From assembly GCA_902797195.1 (NCBI GenBank), contig CADBRY010000048.1, forward strand, positions 1 through 18,385: DNA of 18,385 nt, written 5' to 3'. Positions 6,183-14,031 of the stretch are shown in pieces. The stretch comes from an uncultured Eubacteriales bacterium (lineage in GTDB: Bacteria > Bacillota > Clostridia > Peptostreptococcales > Anaerovoracaceae). Within the stretch, counting starts at the first letter, position 1. Each line of letters begins with the position of its first letter. Made by a program: the position numbers and the translations under genes. The notes below the pieces were generated by a model, which saw only the letters and a list, made by a program, of their open reading frames with translations, ran no database searches and was not told the origin of the DNA.

Positions 6183-8057
6183 GTGATTCAGGAAAAACTA
6201 ATGACCGACCCGGCATCCTTTGACTTTGCAAAATGGGAAGAATGCATCTCTCAGGTCTTAAGAGAGACTCCCGACCTGCTGCTTACCGCTGCGGACAGAC
6301 AGGGCGAGCCCGCTCTCAGAGAGGAGGTCGCAGCTTACCTGTATCAGTCAAGAGGCGTTATATGCCGGCAGGATCAGGTGGTCATCAGCGCCGGTACCCA
6401 GCAGCTTGTGAACCATCTGGCCAGGCTCCTGAAACTTATGAACATCGAGCACGTGTGCACGGAGACCCCCGGCTATACCCCTGTAAACAACATCTTCAGG
6501 GACTGGGGATTCAGCATAAGCAGCATACCTGTTCAGGACAAGGGCATCGACATTTCCAAACTTCCCACCAACATCAGAACGGCTGTCTACGTCTGTCCTC
6601 AGAACCAGTTCCCTACGGGGGCCGTCATGCCTATCGACAGAAGGCGCACCCTTCTTGACTGGGCAAAGGACAACGACAGTCTTATAATCGAAGACGATTA
6701 CAACAGCGAGCTGAGATATCCTGACATGCCCGTACCTGCCCTTCAGGGACTGGATGAGGGCAAGAACGTAGTCTACATCGGAACATTCAGCCCCACTCTT
6801 TTCCCCGCCGTAAGGATCAGCTACATGGTCCTTCCCAGGGATATGATCAGGCTGTTCGACACCATAAAAGACCAGTATGACCAGACCTGCTCCAAGACGG
6901 AACAGCTTACCCTTGCAAGATTTATGAGCATGGGATATTATCAGGCGAATCTAGAGAGAGTGCGCGGTCTCTATGCGGAAAAACTCAAAGCCGCTCTGGC
7001 CGCCATAGAAAAGAACGACCCTGAGGGAAGTTTTGTCAAAGCGGAAAACGCCAAGTCCGGTGTGAATATAATACTTAAGATCGACACCAGAGTCAGGACT
7101 CTCAGCGAAGGCTCATCGGGCGCCGCCAGGACCGACGAAATACGCCGGGAAATGATGGACAGGATGATCAGATCCGCTTCAGAATCGGGAGTCAAGGTCA
7201 GAGGCATCCCCCAGCTCAGCCGCAAGGGACAGATATACGTGATCTTTTACTACGATCAGATCCCCATGGATGAAATCCCTTCAACTGTGGACGACCTTAT
7301 CGGCGATTTCAAATCCGCAGTCATGATGGGCGGACTGAACATGCCCTCGGTGTATGAAGTCATCAGGCTCTCCGAAGGCCGTCCTCACTTCCTTTTGGAA
7401 CACTTCCAAAGACTGGAGAACTCTCTTGGAGCCATAGGCATGGCCCCTCCTTTTTCCTGTGAAGAACTGGGAAGCGCCATCAAAGATCTGGCAGAGGAAA
7501 GCCGGATCACAAACCACAATATCAAACTGGAGGTGGACGTAAGCGGCCACTCCATCATGTATCTCAGCCCCACCCACTACCCGTCGGCCGACCAGTATGA
7601 AAATGGGGTCAGGACCGATCTCTTTGAGGGCCAGCGAAAGAATCCCAATGTGAAGATGATGGACCGGGCGCTCCGGGATGCCACCGACCGTGCCATAAAG
7701 AGCCAAAACCTCTACGAGGTCATCCTGGTGGACGCGGAGGGCAATATCACGGAAGGCAGCCGCTCCAATATTTTCTTCATAAAAAATGGAGAGGTCTACA
7801 CTTCTCCTCTCCATCAGGTTCTTCCCGGCGTTACCAGGGGCAAACTTATTGAAATAATTTCGGGCAAAGGCAACGAAGTACACGAGGAACCCATCTGTGC
7901 ATCGAACATCGGAAGTTTCGACGCCGCATTCATAAGCGGTACATCTCCCAAGGTCCTTCCCATAGCTTCCATCGGAGACATCAGCTACGACGTGAAGGAT
8001 CCAATGCTGAGAAACATCATGGACTGGTACGACGAGACCTTCAGCTCGGGGCTTTAA
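6183..8057 (+). CDS. Double PLP protein: lysine-less MocR-type fold-I domain fused to class IV aminotransferase
   Basis: A 624-aa protein with two PLP-enzyme folds. Residues 1 to about 380 match the aminotransferase half of MocR/GabR regulators but lack the winged-helix domain: TPGYTPV, CPQNQFPTGAVMP, IIEDDYNSELRY (PLP-contacting Asp171, Tyr173) and GTFSPTLFPAVRISYMVLP. In the last motif the Schiff-base lysine (normally GTFSK) is Pro204, at the spacing from Asp171 where GabR has its lysine, so this half should not transaminate. Residues 385-624 are a class IV (BCAT/ADC-lyase/D-amino acid aminotransferase) domain with catalytic Lys491 (NPNVKMMD), Glu524 in NITEGSRSNIFFI, and LHQVLPGVTRGKLIEI; this half looks active. 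The start is GTG 6183, with GGAG 7 bases upstream; ATG 6201 is an alternative. It follows the phosphate transporter gene and is convergent with the catabolic operon. The substrate is unknown. Confidence 0.88.
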   Translation: MIQEKLMTDPASFDFAKWEECISQVLRETPDLLLTAADRQGEPALREEVAAYLYQSRGVICRQDQVVISAGTQQLVNHLARLLKLMNIEHVCTETPGYTPVNNIFRDWGFSISSIPVQDKGIDISKLPTNIRTAVYVCPQNQFPTGAVMPIDRRRTLLDWAKDNDSLIIEDDYNSELRYPDMPVPALQGLDEGKNVVYIGTFSPTLFPAVRISYMVLPRDMIRLFDTIKDQYDQTCSKTEQLTLARFMSMGYYQANLERVRGLYAEKLKAALAAIEKNDPEGSFVKAENAKSGVNIILKIDTRVRTLSEGSSGAARTDEIRREMMDRMIRSASESGVKVRGIPQLSRKGQIYVIFYYDQIPMDEIPSTVDDLIGDFKSAVMMGGLNMPSVYEVIRLSEGRPHFLLEHFQRLENSLGAIGMAPPFSCEELGSAIKDLAEESRITNHNIKLEVDVSGHSIMYLSPTHYPSADQYENGVRTDLFEGQRKNPNVKMMDRALRDATDRAIKSQNLYEVILVDAEGNITEGSRSNIFFIKNGEVYTSPLHQVLPGVTRGKLIEIISGKGNEVHEEPICASNIGSFDAAFISGTSPKVLPIASIGDISYDVKDPMLRNIMDWYDETFSSGL

Positions 8058-8091
8058 GACGGGTCTTCACTCCGGTGCCTCGGGGCTTTAA
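8045..8091 (+). repeat. 13-bp direct repeat at the convergent gene ends
   Basis: CTCGGGGCTTTAA occurs at 8045-8057, covering the last codons and stop of the double PLP gene, and again at 8079-8091, where it overlaps the stop codon of the oppositely transcribed aminotransferase. The period is 34 bases. Only 30 bases separate the two stop codons and no hairpin with a T-run is seen there. Confidence 0.85.
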
Positions 8092-9245
8092 TTCAGCGCC
8101 TTTTCGATCCTGTCAAAGGCCTCTTTGAGTACGTCAACGCTTACGGTACACGCTATTCTCAGATACCCTTCGCCGCAGTCTCCGAATGCGTTCCCCGGAA
8201 GGGTCAGCACGTGGGCTTTTTTAAGTATCATATCCGCCGCTTCAGTGCTGGACATCCCAAGCTCCTTTATGTTTATAAAAAGATAGAAACTGCCCTTGGG
8301 TGGGTTTATCACGCTTATCCCGGGGATCTCCGTGATGCGTTCCGCGGCGTAGAACATCCTCTTCCTGTATTCTTCCACCATGGGTGGCTGGACCTCATCT
8401 CTGTGGCGCAGTGCGTAGATCGCCGCCCGCTGTGAAATGGAAGGAGCGGTGAACACGGTATTTTCGTTGATCTGCTGAATGACTTTGATTATATAGTCGG
8501 GAGCGATTATGTTTCCTATCCTCCAACCCGTCATGGTGAAGTTCTTTGAGAAGGAATTGATGGTGATGGTCCTCTCTTTCATGCCCGGAAGGGATGCAAA
8601 AGGCACGAAGGGATTCTGATAGCTGAAGGCTGTGTATATATCATCAGCCACGACTATGAGATCGTACTTCTCCGCGATACGGGCGATCTTCTCCATCGTC
8701 TCCACAGTAAGGCAGTTTCCCGTTGGGTTGCTTGGGGAGTTGATCACAAGGGCCTTGGTCCTCTCGTTTATCAGGCTCTCCAGTCTCTCAACATTCACCT
8801 GAAAATCTTCCTCCTCATATGTGGGAAGCTCAACGGGTATCCCCCGGGCCAGCTCCACCTGCTGGGGATAGGGAGTGAAGAAGGGTGCCTGAAGGATGAC
8901 TTCGTCTCCGTCATCCAGAATTGCTTCAAGCACCTGGTACATGGCCAGACATCCCGAAGCAATTACAAACACCTCTTCATCGGCCACGTCCATCTGATAC
9001 TCTTCTTTATAAAAGTCGCATATTGCCTTTCTAAGTTCCGGATCTCCTCTGAAGTCGGTGTACTTGGTATGGCCCGCCTTCGCATCCTCGAAAGCAGCCT
9101 GGATAATAGCCTCATCCGTGGTAAGATCCGGATCTCCAAGAGAAAGGTCGATAACATCGTCAAAGGATTTTGCCAGCTCATCCGACTGGCCCATGGCTGT
9201 GCTCTGATCCTTCCAATAGCGTTTTGATATAAACCTGTGTTTCAT
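8088..9245 (-). CDS. Class I/II PLP-dependent aminotransferase
   Basis: A fold-type-I aminotransferase of 385 aa (AspC/PatA-like group) that moves the amino group of an L-amino acid to a 2-oxoacid. Conserved elements appear in order: LSLGDPDLTTD, KYTDFRGDPELRKAI, NSPSNPTGN, VVADDIYTAFSY (PLP Asp/Tyr), SFSKNFTMTGWRIG with Schiff-base Lys234, and the carboxylate-binding arginine in GYLRIACTVS. It is the last gene of the operon and would supply the 2-oxoacid for the ferredoxin-dependent oxidoreductase. The start is ATG 9245 with GGAG 6 bases upstream; an in-frame TTG at 9257 would place that GGAG inside the coding region. The substrate cannot be read from sequence; operon context suggests the amino acid that feeds the oxidoreductase. 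Confidence 0.9.
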   Translation of the reverse strand: MKHRFISKRYWKDQSTAMGQSDELAKSFDDVIDLSLGDPDLTTDEAIIQAAFEDAKAGHTKYTDFRGDPELRKAICDFYKEEYQMDVADEEVFVIASGCLAMYQVLEAILDDGDEVILQAPFFTPYPQQVELARGIPVELPTYEEEDFQVNVERLESLINERTKALVINSPSNPTGNCLTVETMEKIARIAEKYDLIVVADDIYTAFSYQNPFVPFASLPGMKERTITINSFSKNFTMTGWRIGNIIAPDYIIKVIQQINENTVFTAPSISQRAAIYALRHRDEVQPPMVEEYRKRMFYAAERITEIPGISVINPPKGSFYLFINIKELGMSSTEAADMILKKAHVLTLPGNAFGDCGEGYLRIACTVSVDVLKEAFDRIEKALN

Positions 9246-9264
9246 TTTCTTCTCCAATCTGCTG

Positions 9265-10491
9265 CTATCTGACAGCGCCCTCTTCCTTCATCTCACTTAT
9301 CTGATCCTCTGAATATCCCATGGACTTCAGTATCTCATCGGTGTTCTCTCCAACTGAACCCGTGGGCTCATATGGTTTCCTGTCATACTCACTGAAGGAA
9401 AGTGGCGGCGAGGGCATCATGACTGTCGTGTGTTTGTCATCGGGGAATTCCACCGGGACCACATATCCGCTTCCTATAGCCTGAGGATCGCTGCTCACTT
9501 CTCTTGAGTGTCTCATTATCTCGCAGGCCACATTGTTCTCCCTGAACAGCTGTCTCCACTCGTGGGATGTTTTTGTCAGGAATATCTCGTTGCATCTTTC
9601 TATGATACCGACTATGGAACCGGTCCTGTGCATCGTATCTATATCGGCATACTTGGGATCGTCCACGATATCCTCTATTCCGTAGAGTCTGGCTATCTTT
9701 TCCTTGTCCTGAACATATTCGTTGCAGTAGACCCCTATCCATCTGCCATCCTTGCACTTGTATACGGTGTTAAAAGGATCACTTGGCCTGAAGGGATCGG
9801 GGTTCAGTTCCTTCCTGTCGAACTGGGTCTGGACGACTCCAATTGAGTTGCACCATATGCCGTTAGCGAACAGGGATATATCCACCTTGGTCCCCTGCCC
9901 CGTTTTTTCTCTGCCGTAGAGAGCCATCAGTATCCCGGACAAAAATGCAGAGCTGGTGGCCATGTCGCCGAAGGCGTATGTGGGAAGCAGAGGGAAGGAC
10001 TTCTTCTCTCCCCAGTCGCCTATTGGGCCCGATCTCATCCAAAAGCAACTGATGTCAAAGCCCGGATCATCCGATGCCGGACCTACGGGACCATAGCCTG
10101 AGAACAGGGCATAGATGAGGGCGGGATTTGTCTTTTTTACGGTCTCATAATCCAGCCCGTTTTTGATAAGGGACTTTTCCCTTACGTTTGTTATGAAAAC
10201 ATCCGCCTGACCTATAAGCTCAAGGAGGACTTTTTTTCCGGCCTCCGTCTTGTAGTTCAGGGAAATGAATTTCTTGTTGCTGTTGTGTATGGTGAACAGG
10301 GGGTTCAGATCGTCTTCATAGGGAGTGAACTCGTGGGATCCCGCCAGTCTCATAACGTCCCCGTCGATCCCCTCGACCTTGATGACCTCAGCTCCGTATG
10401 CACAGAGCATTCTGGCGGTGGTGGGCGCAGCCACCACGGTACCCATCTCTACGACCTTTACCCCTTCCAAAGGCAATGCTTTCTGTTCCAT
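9265..10491 (-). CDS. CaiB/BaiF (type III) CoA-transferase
   Basis: A 408-aa family III CoA-transferase, which passes CoA between carboxylic acids through aspartyl-CoA intermediates. The N-terminal LEGVKVVEMGTVVAAPTTAR and AEVIKVE nucleotide-fold motifs are present, the catalytic aspartate is Asp176 in TYAFGDMATSSAFLSG, and GREKTGQGTKVDISL follows. The overall look (SGYGPVGPASDDPGFD) is closest to the FldA/HadA group that serves amino acid fermentation (phenyllactate and 2-hydroxyisocaproate CoA-transferases). No 2-hydroxyacyl-CoA dehydratase or its activator is nearby, so a reductive Stickland branch is not supported; a likelier job is exchanging the acyl-CoA made by the oxidoreductase encoded just upstream. 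AAAGGAGA precedes ATG 10491; the gap from the gamma-subunit gene is 18 bases. Confidence 0.9.
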   Translation of the reverse strand: MEQKALPLEGVKVVEMGTVVAAPTTARMLCAYGAEVIKVEGIDGDVMRLAGSHEFTPYEDDLNPLFTIHNSNKKFISLNYKTEAGKKVLLELIGQADVFITNVREKSLIKNGLDYETVKKTNPALIYALFSGYGPVGPASDDPGFDISCFWMRSGPIGDWGEKKSFPLLPTYAFGDMATSSAFLSGILMALYGREKTGQGTKVDISLFANGIWCNSIGVVQTQFDRKELNPDPFRPSDPFNTVYKCKDGRWIGVYCNEYVQDKEKIARLYGIEDIVDDPKYADIDTMHRTGSIVGIIERCNEIFLTKTSHEWRQLFRENNVACEIMRHSREVSSDPQAIGSGYVVPVEFPDDKHTTVMMPSPPLSFSEYDRKPYEPTGSVGENTDEILKSMGYSEDQISEMKEEGAVR

Positions 10492-10509
10492 CTGCTTACT
10501 CTCCTTTTC

Positions 10510-11058
10510 CTACGCCTGTATCTGTGCTGCCGCGCATTCCGCACCCCGGTTGAAACACTCCACATTATGGGGATTGTTCTTGCCTTTCTTTCCGAAGTAA
10601 TGCTCCATGCCGGCTCTTACGTGATCAACATCGTAGATGTCCGATGCCCCTGCAAGAGCTCCCAGCATAATGATATTCGTTCCCTTATGGTTGTCCAGCT
10701 CGTTGGCAATATCCGTTGCGGGGATCTTGAAGACCTTGATATCATCCCGGTATTTACGGTCTTCGGATACGAGGCTGGAGTTGACCAGAAGAACACCTCC
10801 CGGCTTGAGTCTCTCTTCAAATGTATCGATGGCAGACTCGCTCATTGTGAGCAGTATATCCGGTTCGAGACAGTATGGGCTCTGAAGCTCCTCCTCACCT
10901 ATCTTGACCTCGCAGTTGGCGGCCCCGCCTCTCATTTCAAAACCGTAGGAAGGATACCAGGAAACATTCTTTCCATCTTCCATGGCGATGTCCGCAAGGA
11001 CCATTCCGGCGACCAGGACTCCCTGTCCTCCAATTCCTGAGCATATGATCTCGATCAT
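10510..11058 (-). CDS. 2-oxoacid:ferredoxin oxidoreductase, gamma subunit
   Basis: The gamma domain of a 2-oxoacid:ferredoxin oxidoreductase, 182 aa, full length for the family. It has the diagnostic CSGIGGQGVLVAGMVLAD opening and SWYPSYGFEMRGGAANCEVKIG. It forms part of the complex that oxidises a 2-oxoacid with CoA to acyl-CoA, CO2 and reduced ferredoxin, and probably helps bind CoA. Its ATG shares one base with the TAA of the beta-subunit gene (TAATG), with GGGAGG upstream, indicating coupled translation. The gene order delta-alpha-beta-gamma is typical of the VOR/KOR-like four-subunit enzymes of Clostridia and archaea. Confidence 0.92.
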   Translation of the reverse strand: MIEIICSGIGGQGVLVAGMVLADIAMEDGKNVSWYPSYGFEMRGGAANCEVKIGEEELQSPYCLEPDILLTMSESAIDTFEERLKPGGVLLVNSSLVSEDRKYRDDIKVFKIPATDIANELDNHKGTNIIMLGALAGASDIYDVDHVRAGMEHYFGKKGKNNPHNVECFNRGAECAAAQIQA

Positions 11059-11798
11059 TATTCCTTACCTCCCTTGTCAATGAACTCTCCTAAAGGGAGA
11101 TATTTACTCTGAGTTTCTTTAACGAATTCACAGGCCTGGATCTCCGATGTCTTCCAGTTGGTGGGACACATGCTGAGAACGTCTATGAGGCAGAAGCCCT
11201 CTCCGTTCATCTGCTTCTGAAGAGCTTTTTTGATAGCCTTCTTGGTCCTGTCCGTATTGGCCGGAGTGTTGACTGCACATCTTGCAAGATATGCTATGTC
11301 CATCTGACCTAAGAGCTTTGTGATATCCACCATGTGTCCATCTTTGTTTTCGTCCCTTCCAAAGGGAGAGGTGGCGGTCTTCATTCCCGGCAGAGTGGCC
11401 GGTGACATCTGGCCTCCCGTCATTCCGAACACGCTGTTGTTGATAACTATGGTCAGGATATTCTCATTTCTCACGGCGCTGTAGATCGTGGATTCGATTC
11501 CAATGCTGTATGCAGAACCGTCTCCCGGCCTTGCTATAACAAGGGCATCGGGTCTTGCGTGCTTCAATCCCGCCGCCGTCACCACCGTCCTTCCGTGGGC
11601 GCTCATTATAGTGTTGTATTTCATCGCAAACTGGCCGAACTGACCGCAGGCTACGTCATCTACCGTAAGTATCCTGTCGCTGAGGCCAAGTTCTTCCACC
11701 GCTTCAGTTATGACTCTGCAGACTATTCCATGTCCGCATCCCGGGCACCAGGAGGCCTGCTGAGACATGTCGATATCTTTTGGGATCGTAAAGTTCAT
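11058..11798 (-). CDS. 2-oxoacid:ferredoxin oxidoreductase, beta (TPP-binding) subunit
   Basis: The thiamine pyrophosphate-binding beta subunit, 246 aa. It carries the N-terminal WCPGCGHG motif and the TPP/Mg site GDGSAYSIG followed by INNSVFGMTGGQ. In these enzymes the beta subunit binds TPP and, in most, a proximal 4Fe-4S cluster; four potential cluster cysteines can be picked out (in CPGC, DDVACG and downstream) but not proven. The start is ATG 11798 because AGGAGG lies 7-8 bases upstream; the frame stays open further upstream, overlapping the alpha-subunit gene, without a ribosome site. It is 13 bases after the alpha-subunit gene and overlaps the gamma-subunit gene by one base. Confidence 0.92.
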   Translation of the reverse strand: MNFTIPKDIDMSQQASWCPGCGHGIVCRVITEAVEELGLSDRILTVDDVACGQFGQFAMKYNTIMSAHGRTVVTAAGLKHARPDALVIARPGDGSAYSIGIESTIYSAVRNENILTIVINNSVFGMTGGQMSPATLPGMKTATSPFGRDENKDGHMVDITKLLGQMDIAYLARCAVNTPANTDRTKKAIKKALQKQMNGEGFCLIDVLSMCPTNWKTSEIQACEFVKETQSKYLPLGEFIDKGGKE

Positions 11799-11811
11799 CT
11801 TCCGCACCTCC

Positions 11812-12873
11812 TCAGTATTTTTTAAGCATCTCTTTGACTTTTTCAAGGATCTTGACTTCGCTGATGTTATCCCAGTATTCCCCGTAGAATTCCACCGGGT
11901 GTCTGTTCCCGTCTGTGAGGATAACATCGTCCTTCATCTGACCCAAAATATTTCTCTCTATGTCAAGGAAGGCTTTCACCTGATCACCAAGCTCATCGAA
12001 GGCCTTCTTTGGGAAGGGCCACAGAGTGATGGGTCTTATCAGTCCCAGCTTTATGCCCTCTTTTCTGGCCTTCATAATGGCCGACTTGGCAACTCTGGCG
12101 CTGGTTCCGTATGCCACCATGACGATCTCCGCATCCTCGGTGAGCACCGACTCCCATCTCTGCTCAGTCTCTTCCATCTCGCCGTACTTTTTCAGTATGT
12201 ATTCCGGGTACTTATGACCGCCGTCTTCCCAGTCCCAGTATCTGTTCCATATTGCTCTCTGGGGTTCACCCTCTCTTCTGGGTCTCAGCGCCCAGTCGTA
12301 TTTGTCCGGGTCGTGCTCCTTCATTTCGGGAAGCTCAACGGGCTCTATCATCTGGCCGATGGTGGCATCGGTGGCGATGAGTACGGGGTGTCTGTATTTT
12401 TCCGCAAGGTCAAAGGCAATGGAAGCCAGGTCTACACTTTCCTGGACCGTAGCCGGAGCCAGAACGATGGTCCTGTAATCTCCGTGGCCACCTCCTCTTG
12501 TAAGCTGCCAGTAGTCACCCTGTCCCATGAATATGTCTCCAAGGGCGCATCCGATCCTCTGTACATCCACTATCACGGCGGGAAGATCGCTTCCGCAAAG
12601 GTAGGATATTCCTTCCTGCTTCAGTGAGAATCCGGGACCCGCAGTGGTGGTAAGAGCTCGGGCTCCTCCCGCCGCGGCACCCATAAGCATATTGATGCCC
12701 GCAAGTTCGGATTCGGTCTGAACACAGTCTCCTCCCACTTCGTCCATCCTCCAGCAAAGATACTCAAGGATCTCTGTCTGAGGCGTTATGGGATATCCGC
12801 TGAAAAATCTGCATCCGGCACGGAGACAGGATTCCGCCAGTGCTTCGTTGCCTTTCATCAGAACTTTAGCCAT
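11812..12873 (-). CDS. vorB: 2-oxoacid:ferredoxin oxidoreductase, alpha subunit (VorB-like)
   Basis: The alpha (pyrimidine-binding) subunit, 353 aa, the length of proteins usually annotated VorB (3-methyl-2-oxobutanoate:ferredoxin oxidoreductase). It begins MAKVLMKGNEALAESCLRAG and has the GYPITPQTEILEYL motif, the ELAGINMLMGAAAGGARALT stretch and a C-terminal transketolase-like domain (EIVMVAYGTSARVAK, GLIRPITLWPFP). GGGAGG at the end of the ferredoxin gene serves as its ribosome site; the intergenic gap is 2 bases. VorB-like sequences include branched-chain, 2-oxoglutarate-like and other 2-oxoacid enzymes, so the name is by resemblance only; the co-encoded ureohydrolase and cyclases suggest a different substrate. 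Confidence 0.88.
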   Translation of the reverse strand: MAKVLMKGNEALAESCLRAGCRFFSGYPITPQTEILEYLCWRMDEVGGDCVQTESELAGINMLMGAAAGGARALTTTAGPGFSLKQEGISYLCGSDLPAVIVDVQRIGCALGDIFMGQGDYWQLTRGGGHGDYRTIVLAPATVQESVDLASIAFDLAEKYRHPVLIATDATIGQMIEPVELPEMKEHDPDKYDWALRPRREGEPQRAIWNRYWDWEDGGHKYPEYILKKYGEMEETEQRWESVLTEDAEIVMVAYGTSARVAKSAIMKARKEGIKLGLIRPITLWPFPKKAFDELGDQVKAFLDIERNILGQMKDDVILTDGNRHPVEFYGEYWDNISEVKILEKVKEMLKKY

Positions 12874-12875
12874 AG

Positions 12876-13091
12876 CTACTGCCTCCCTTCTTCAATAATT
12901 TCAATGCAATAATCCGGACACATCTTGTAGCATGCTCCGCATCCAATACATTCTTTGGCCCCATCGATCTGGACTATTTCAAACCCTTTAGCCCCCAATT
13001 CCGTTGATGGAATAAGAACACCTTTGGGACACACGCTGGTGCACAGGAAACATCCTTTGCACCGGCTTACATCTAGCTTTACCTTATTCAT
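12876..13091 (-). CDS. 2-oxoacid:ferredoxin oxidoreductase, delta subunit (2x[4Fe-4S] ferredoxin)
   Basis: A 71-aa ferredoxin-like subunit with two complete 4Fe-4S motifs: CKGCFLCTSVCP near the N-terminus and CIGCGACYKMCP near the C-terminus. It would carry electrons from the TPP centre to free ferredoxin. The start is ATG 13091, with AAGGAGGA a few bases upstream, itself inside the last codons of the ureohydrolase gene; the two genes overlap by 8 bases, so their translation is probably coupled. An in-frame ATG at 13109 lies before this ribosome site and is less likely. Confidence 0.93.
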   Translation of the reverse strand: MNKVKLDVSRCKGCFLCTSVCPKGVLIPSTELGAKGFEIVQIDGAKECIGCGACYKMCPDYCIEIIEEGRQ

Positions 13092-14013
13092 TATTCCTCC
13101 TTGGTTCATTCAGAAGATACATTATATCCTGTGTAAGCGTGGCTGCCGCTATGGTAGTTATATTGCTGAAATCCTTGTCCGGCAGCACCTCCACCATGTC
13201 GGCTCCAACTATATTCAAGCCTCTTAGACCTATCAGAACTTTCCGGACAAAATCCGTGGTCGGGCCGCCGATAACAGGTGTGCCCGTTCCCGGTGCGGCG
13301 GAGGGATCCAGCGCATCGATGTCAAAAGTCAGATAGATGGGCATGTCTCCCACGATGCTCTTGATTTTTTCCGCAAGCTCGTAGGGAGTCATATCCAGGG
13401 CCTCCATGGAACGTATTATATTGTACCCGCATTCGGCAAACTCGGTGCGGCAAAAGACCTGTACGGACTTTGAGGGATCTATGCATCCTTCCTCCTGCAG
13501 GTCGTAGGCAAAATTCGCGTGGGAAAGATTTTTCTTGCCCTCGGGGGTCTTCTGGCTGGGTGTGCTGTCCTGATGGGAATCAAAGTGTATGAGAGCCAGC
13601 TTTCCGTACTTCTCGTAACATGCCCTCACAGGGCCATAAGGTATGGTATGATCTCCACCTATTATCATAGGCGCTGCTCCCGCATCCAGGATCTTCTTTA
13701 CCGTATCGAAGGTGTCTTTGATCATAAAGTCCGTGGCATAGGCTCCTACCCAGTATCCCACATCTCCATAGTCTATGACCTTCGCCTCATCCTTCAACTC
13801 GTATTCCCAGGGATACTTGAAGCAGCAGGCTATAAGGCTCTGATCCCTGACCTTGCAGGGTCCGAACCTTGCACCGGGTCTGAATGTTGTTCCCGCGTCA
13901 AATGGAACGCCCATCACCACGATATCCGCGCCTTCCAGTTCCTGCGTCAGTTCGCAGTGGTTCCAGGTGGCGATCCCCGCATAATGCAGATGCTCCTGAA
14001 CATGATAATCCAT
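13084..14013 (-). CDS. Agmatinase/arginase-family ureohydrolase, substrate unknown
   Basis: A 309-aa binuclear-manganese ureohydrolase. All metal ligands are visible: His122 (IIGGDH), Asp145/His147/Asp149 (HFDSHQD), Asp231/Asp233 (TFDIDALDPS), plus the APGTGTPVIGG and MVEVLP family signatures. These enzymes hydrolyse guanidino or formimino groups (agmatine, guanidinobutyrate, arginine, formiminoglutamate) to urea or formamide plus an amine. The substrate loop that in agmatinases and guanidinobutyrases reads roughly SHGTxFRRA is SHANFAYDL here, so neither agmatine nor arginine should be assumed. GGAGGG precedes ATG 14013. It lies between a cyclase-family hydrolase gene and the oxidoreductase genes, overlapping the ferredoxin gene, which ties it to amino acid breakdown rather than polyamine synthesis. 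Confidence 0.9.
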   Translation of the reverse strand: MDYHVQEHLHYAGIATWNHCELTQELEGADIVVMGVPFDAGTTFRPGARFGPCKVRDQSLIACCFKYPWEYELKDEAKVIDYGDVGYWVGAYATDFMIKDTFDTVKKILDAGAAPMIIGGDHTIPYGPVRACYEKYGKLALIHFDSHQDSTPSQKTPEGKKNLSHANFAYDLQEEGCIDPSKSVQVFCRTEFAECGYNIIRSMEALDMTPYELAEKIKSIVGDMPIYLTFDIDALDPSAAPGTGTPVIGGPTTDFVRKVLIGLRGLNIVGADMVEVLPDKDFSNITTIAAATLTQDIMYLLNEPRRNNE

Positions 14014-14031
14014 GATTTTCCCTCCTGCCTT

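Noticed and set aside
6183..8057. MocR-type transcription factor
   Set aside because: The aminotransferase-like half resembles MocR/GabR, but there is no N-terminal winged-helix domain; the protein starts directly in the PLP fold.
10285..11040. Plus-strand open frame of 251 codons
   Set aside because: Antisense to the CoA-transferase and oxidoreductase gamma-subunit genes; no motif or ribosome site.
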